This document shows, one piece after another, positions 48,570-51,154 of a stretch of 51,154 nt of DNA; within the stretch, counting starts at the first letter, position 1, and each line of letters opens with the position of its first letter. The stretch spans positions 1 through 51,154 of the forward strand of contig CAJUBP010000037.1 of the NCBI GenBank assembly GCA_910584585.1. Reading direction: 5' to 3'. Under the pieces are notes generated by a model. It worked only from the letters and a program-made list of their open reading frames with translations, was not told the origin of the DNA and made no database searches. The stretch comes from an uncultured Lachnospiraceae bacterium (lineage in GTDB: Bacteria > Bacillota > Clostridia > Lachnospirales > Lachnospiraceae). The position numbers and the translations under genes are program-made.

Positions 48570-49229
48570 ATGTATGCGGAAGAAGATTATCTCATGCTTT
48601 CCGGCATCCAGCATTTTAAATTCTGCAGAAGGCAGTGGGCAATGATACATATCGAACAGCAATGGGCGGAAAATTATCAGACCACTGCCGGAGAATTGAT
48701 GCACAAAAAGGCTCATGATGAAGGCTCTTTTGAGAAGAGAGGGAACCTGCTGGTAGTAAGAGGGCTGCGCGTTTCCTCCCATGAACTTGGTTTCACCGGG
48801 CAGTGCGACGTGGTTGAGTTTCATCAGGATGAACATGGAATTGAACTGTTTGGGTATGACGGAACATGGAATCCCGTGCCTGTGGAATATAAGCGGGGCT
48901 CACCAAAGGAAAATAATTCGGATGAACTGCAGCTATGCGCCCAGGCAATCTGCTTAGAAGAGATGTTTCAGACAAGAATACCGGATGGATATTTATATTA
49001 TGGGGAAAACAGGCGGCGCAGCCATGTGGAATTTACAGATGAGCTGAGAGAGGAAGTAAAGAAAGCGGCAAAAGAAATGCACGATTTATTTCAAAGAGGG
49101 CATACGCCCAATGTGAAGCCTACGAAACAATGCAAAGCATGTTCTTTGGAAAATCTGTGCGTTCCGAAACTGCAAAAGGCAATCAAGGTTAGAAAATACA
49201 TTGAACAGAGTATAAAAGAGAATGATTAA
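48570..49229 (+). CDS. cas4: Cas4 (type I-C), RecB-like nuclease for spacer processing
   Basis: 219 residues. A RecB-type nuclease with an Fe-S cluster that trims prespacers and checks the PAM before Cas1-Cas2 integration. The early FKFCRRQWAMIHIEQQW supplies the first cluster cysteine; CKACSLENLCVPKL near the C-terminus supplies three more. GYDGTWNPVPVEYKRGSP holds the nuclease D...ExK. It lies 2 bp after cas7c and overlaps cas1 by 8 bp, so translation is coupled. Confidence 0.95.
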   Translation: MYAEEDYLMLSGIQHFKFCRRQWAMIHIEQQWAENYQTTAGELMHKKAHDEGSFEKRGNLLVVRGLRVSSHELGFTGQCDVVEFHQDEHGIELFGYDGTWNPVPVEYKRGSPKENNSDELQLCAQAICLEEMFQTRIPDGYLYYGENRRRSHVEFTDELREEVKKAAKEMHDLFQRGHTPNVKPTKQCKACSLENLCVPKLQKAIKVRKYIEQSIKEND

Positions 49230-50253
49230 ATTATTAAATACGTTATATGTTATGACAGAGGACTGCTATTTAACCCTGGATGGTGAAAATATCGTGATAC
49301 AGGATGGGGAAAAAACCCTTGGCAGGTTTCCGCTTCACACATTAGAAAACATCATATGTTTTACCTATAAAGGCGCAAGCCCTGCGCTGATGGGAGCTTG
49401 CGCGGAGCGGAACATAGGGATGAGTTTCTTTTCTCCCAGAGGTAAATTTTTGGCCAGGGTGATGGGCAAGGAATATGGAAATGTGCTGCTTCGAAAAGAG
49501 CAGTACCGGATTTCTGATGATGAAAGCAGAAGCATTGCATATGCCAGAAATATGATTGTCGGGAAGGTGTTTAATTGCAGGTGGAGTATTGAACGCACCC
49601 TGCGTGACCATGCACACCGTGTGGATGCCAAGAAGCTTAAAAATGTATCAAACGCTTTGTACGATACGCTGCCCAAAATAGACGCAGCCCCTGCCTTAAG
49701 CGAACTCCGGGGAATAGAGGGAAAGGCTGCGGAGCAATATTTTTCCGTGTTTAGCGATATGATCTTAAATCAGAAAGATGATTTCGAGTTTACCAAAAGG
49801 AACCGAAGGCCGCCCCTTGACAATATTAATGCAATACTGTCATTTGCCTATACAGTGCTTGTAGGCGACTGCGCAAATGCCTTATCCAGCGTCGGATTGG
49901 ATTCTTATGTAGGGTTTATGCATGGTGACAGGCCGGGGAGAATGTCGCTGGCTCTTGATTTGATGGAAGAGTTAAGGCCAGTTCTTGCAGATCGGTTTAT
50001 TTTGACCCTGATTAATACCAAGGCAATTCAGGCAGTTCATTTTGAAAGGCAGAAGGATCAGGCGGTTCTTTTAAATGACGACGGCAGAAAGATTTTTTTT
50101 AATGCCTGGCAAAAGCGAAAAAGGGAAACGATTAAACACCCTTATTTAAAGGAAAAGATAGAATGGGGATTGGTTCCTTATGCACAGGCGCTGCTGCTTG
50201 CCCGGACAATTCGCGGTGATTTGGATGAATATCCGCCGTTTTTTTGGAAGTAG
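49222..50253 (+). CDS. cas1: Cas1 integrase (type I-C)
   Basis: 343 residues. The universal spacer integrase. The N-terminal beta domain (KLLNTLYVMTEDCYLTLDGENIVIQ) leads to the helical catalytic domain. The conserved Glu is in ELRGIEGKAAEQYFSVF, His in VGFMHGDRPGRMSL and the acidic residue in LALDLMEELRPVLADRFIL. Overlaps cas4 by 8 bp; cas2 begins 8 bp later. Everything needed for adaptation appears intact. Confidence 0.97.
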   Translation: MIKLLNTLYVMTEDCYLTLDGENIVIQDGEKTLGRFPLHTLENIICFTYKGASPALMGACAERNIGMSFFSPRGKFLARVMGKEYGNVLLRKEQYRISDDESRSIAYARNMIVGKVFNCRWSIERTLRDHAHRVDAKKLKNVSNALYDTLPKIDAAPALSELRGIEGKAAEQYFSVFSDMILNQKDDFEFTKRNRRPPLDNINAILSFAYTVLVGDCANALSSVGLDSYVGFMHGDRPGRMSLALDLMEELRPVLADRFILTLINTKAIQAVHFERQKDQAVLLNDDGRKIFFNAWQKRKRETIKHPYLKEKIEWGLVPYAQALLLARTIRGDLDEYPPFFWK

Positions 50254-50261
50254 GTGTTTGG

Positions 50262-50552
50262 ATGTTAGTGTTAATTACGTATGATGTTTCTACCCAGACT
50301 GCAGCAGGAAAGACCCGCCTTCGCAAAGTTGCGAAGGAGTGCGTCAATTATGGGCAGCGTGTGCAAAACTCGGTGTTTGAGTGTATTTTGGACGCTTCAC
50401 AGCTATTGCTGTTAAAGGATCGGCTTGTATCATTGATTAATGAGGAAGAAGACAGCCTGCGTTTTTATTATCTTGGAAACAATTATCAGACGAAGGTGGA
50501 ACATTTCGGCGCGAAAGCATCCTATGAAGCGGAAGGAATTTTAATGATATGA
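50262..50552 (+). CDS. cas2: Cas2 (type I-C)
   Basis: 96 residues, ferredoxin-like fold, structural partner of Cas1. MLVLITYDVSTQTAAGKTRLRKVAKEC carries the conserved Asp8, and GQRVQNSVFECILD is the usual dimer-interface strand. ATG 50262 was chosen over TTG 50244 because the resulting N-terminus fits the family. Last gene of the operon, 165 bp before the first repeat. Note that the VapD-like protein at 7101 is a distant fold relative. Confidence 0.96.
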   Translation: MLVLITYDVSTQTAAGKTRLRKVAKECVNYGQRVQNSVFECILDASQLLLLKDRLVSLINEEEDSLRFYYLGNNYQTKVEHFGAKASYEAEGILMI

Positions 50553-50716
50553 GCCGGTGCGGATGGTAAGCGGACATGAAATGCCAGGGGGGTTCGCACC
50601 TTAAAAAGGAACGGAATGTGGTGAAGGCCGCATTTGTTATGAAAGGAATGTTTAGTAATTTGTTGATATTGCTAAAGCAGAAATCCATATTGGGGAAAAA
50701 TATGGTGATTATTGCT
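50553..50716 (+). promoter_or_regulatory. CRISPR leader
   Basis: 164 bp between cas2 and the first repeat. GGTGCG (50556-50561) and CGCACC (50595-50600) form an inverted repeat around AGGGGGGTTCG, a layout I recall for type I-C leaders. The region next to the first repeat (50640-50716) is AT-rich and presumably contains the array promoter and integration signals. No open frame of note. Confidence 0.8.
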
Positions 50717-51154
50717 GTCACTCCCTGCGTGGGAGTGTGGATTGAAATCTAATATAGCCCCAACATTTGACATTCCTGCTTCAGTCACTCCCTGCGTGGG
50801 AGTGTGGATTGAAATTTAATGCCGTTGGTAAAAAATATTAAAAGCCAGGTGTCACTCCCTGCGTGGGAGTGTGGATTGAAATTATTGCTTTTCTCTCCCC
50901 AGACAGTAGCTTTCTGGGTCACTCCCTGCGTGGGAGTGTGGATTGAAATAAGACATGCTTAAAGAATATAGGCAAGGAGGGGCGTCACTCCCTGCGTGGG
51001 AGTGTGGATTGAAATAATTCTTTTTGGGTTTTTACGATAGTCCCGGTTTGTCACTCCCTGCGTGGGAGTGTGGATTGAAATATGACAGACGTAAAGATTG
51101 GTTTTAGTTTATCCCGTCACTCCCTGCGTGGGAGTGTGGATTGAAATCCACACA
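50717..51154 (+). CRISPR. Type I-C CRISPR array, 7 repeats visible, truncated by window end
   Basis: Seven identical 32-bp repeats start at 50717, 50784, 50851, 50918, 50984, 51050 and 51116. Each begins GTCACTCCCTGCGTGGGAG and ends TGTGGATTGAAAT; the stem is CACTCCC/GGGAGTG. Six complete spacers are 35, 35, 35, 34, 34 and 34 bp; a seventh begins at 51148. The array is transcribed away from cas2. All repeats are identical to the last base, so no terminal degenerate repeat has been reached and the array continues beyond 51154. By eye no spacer matches elsewhere in this window. Confidence 0.99.

Noticed and set aside
42426..50552. Missing cas6 as a sign of a broken system
   Set aside because: Type I-C never has cas6; Cas5c processes the crRNA. 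The gene order cas3-5-8-7-4-1-2 is complete.
1..51154. tRNA or rRNA genes
   Set aside because: No stretch with tRNA-like CCA ends/TTCGA arms in cloverleaf spacing or rRNA-like sequence was recognised by eye; a tRNAscan run would settle it.

Overview
The window looks like a chromosomal segment of an anaerobic Firmicute, most probably Lachnospiraceae or a related Clostridia. The basis is strong AGGAGG-type ribosome binding sites, sigma-A-like promoters (TTGACA-17-TATAAT type), a biotin/Na+ decarboxylase operon, DacF, a cmk-ispH-rpsA block and OYE-type Fe-S flavoenzymes. This is inferred from gene content and my memory of these families; I ran no search.

Layout. 1-470: repeat-rich DNA with nested inverted repeats and a MITE-like hairpin. 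472-2714: the end of a nonulosonic (sialic/legionaminic) acid pathway (NeuB, PtmE-like nucleotidyltransferase). 2723-4487: three unrecognised minus-strand genes, two of them membrane proteins. 4723-7109: deoB-deoC-cdd nucleoside salvage operon with two palindromic operator candidates. 7101-7737: a VapD-like toxin with its likely partner. 7865-10286: ABC exporter plus TetR regulator. 10483-16028: two tandem secreted transglutaminase-like/FN3 paralogs. 16305-20884: two OYE-type flavin/Fe-S oxidoreductases (BaiCD/BaiH-like in architecture) and a TetR regulator with a perfect operator. 21061-22143: trpS. 22244-25048: an AT-rich STAND-type NTPase with a candidate nuclease domain and TPRs, flanked by a 12-bp direct repeat. 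25270-26640: D,D-carboxypeptidase. 26851-32055: Na+-pumping biotin decarboxylase operon with both a 12S-type and a 5S-type carboxyltransferase. 32232-38282: RpiR regulator, HI0933-type flavoprotein, cmk, ispH, rpsA, cheR. 38371-39738 (-): YprB-like exonuclease carrying an internal 33-bp repeat. 39896-51154: a defence island with a SIR2 effector, a complete type I-C CRISPR-Cas operon (cas3-cas5c-cas8c/cas11c-cas7c-cas4-cas1-cas2) and an array of at least seven repeats that runs off the window.

The most important observation is at 39896-40141. On the minus strand, just ahead of the SIR2 gene, lies one degenerate CRISPR repeat. It keeps the 11-nt 3' handle of the array repeat exactly and has a compensated 7-bp stem (CACTTTG/CAAAGTG instead of CACTCCC/GGGAGTG). 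It is followed by a 30-nt guide-like segment and an 18-bp hairpin with a T6 tract. The guide matches a site directly at the predicted SIR2 transcription start: 18 of its first 22 positions agree, with mismatches at 6, 12, 15 and 18, and a TTC (the type I-C PAM) sits in exact register. The simplest reading is a CreA-like guide RNA that lets the type I-C Cascade repress a SIR2 (NADase-family) effector. The cell would then be poisoned if Cascade is lost or inhibited: a CRISPR-guarded abortive-infection module. The SIR2 and cas3 promoters also share their -35/spacer sequence, which supports co-regulation.

A second theme is that many intergenic gaps hold short tandem repeats of 22-46 bp. In at least three cases (cas3, the HI0933-type gene, cmk) the first unit is the 3' end of the upstream gene including its stop codon. 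Two MITE-like hairpins are bounded by apparent target-site duplications (TA; GTGAACTT).
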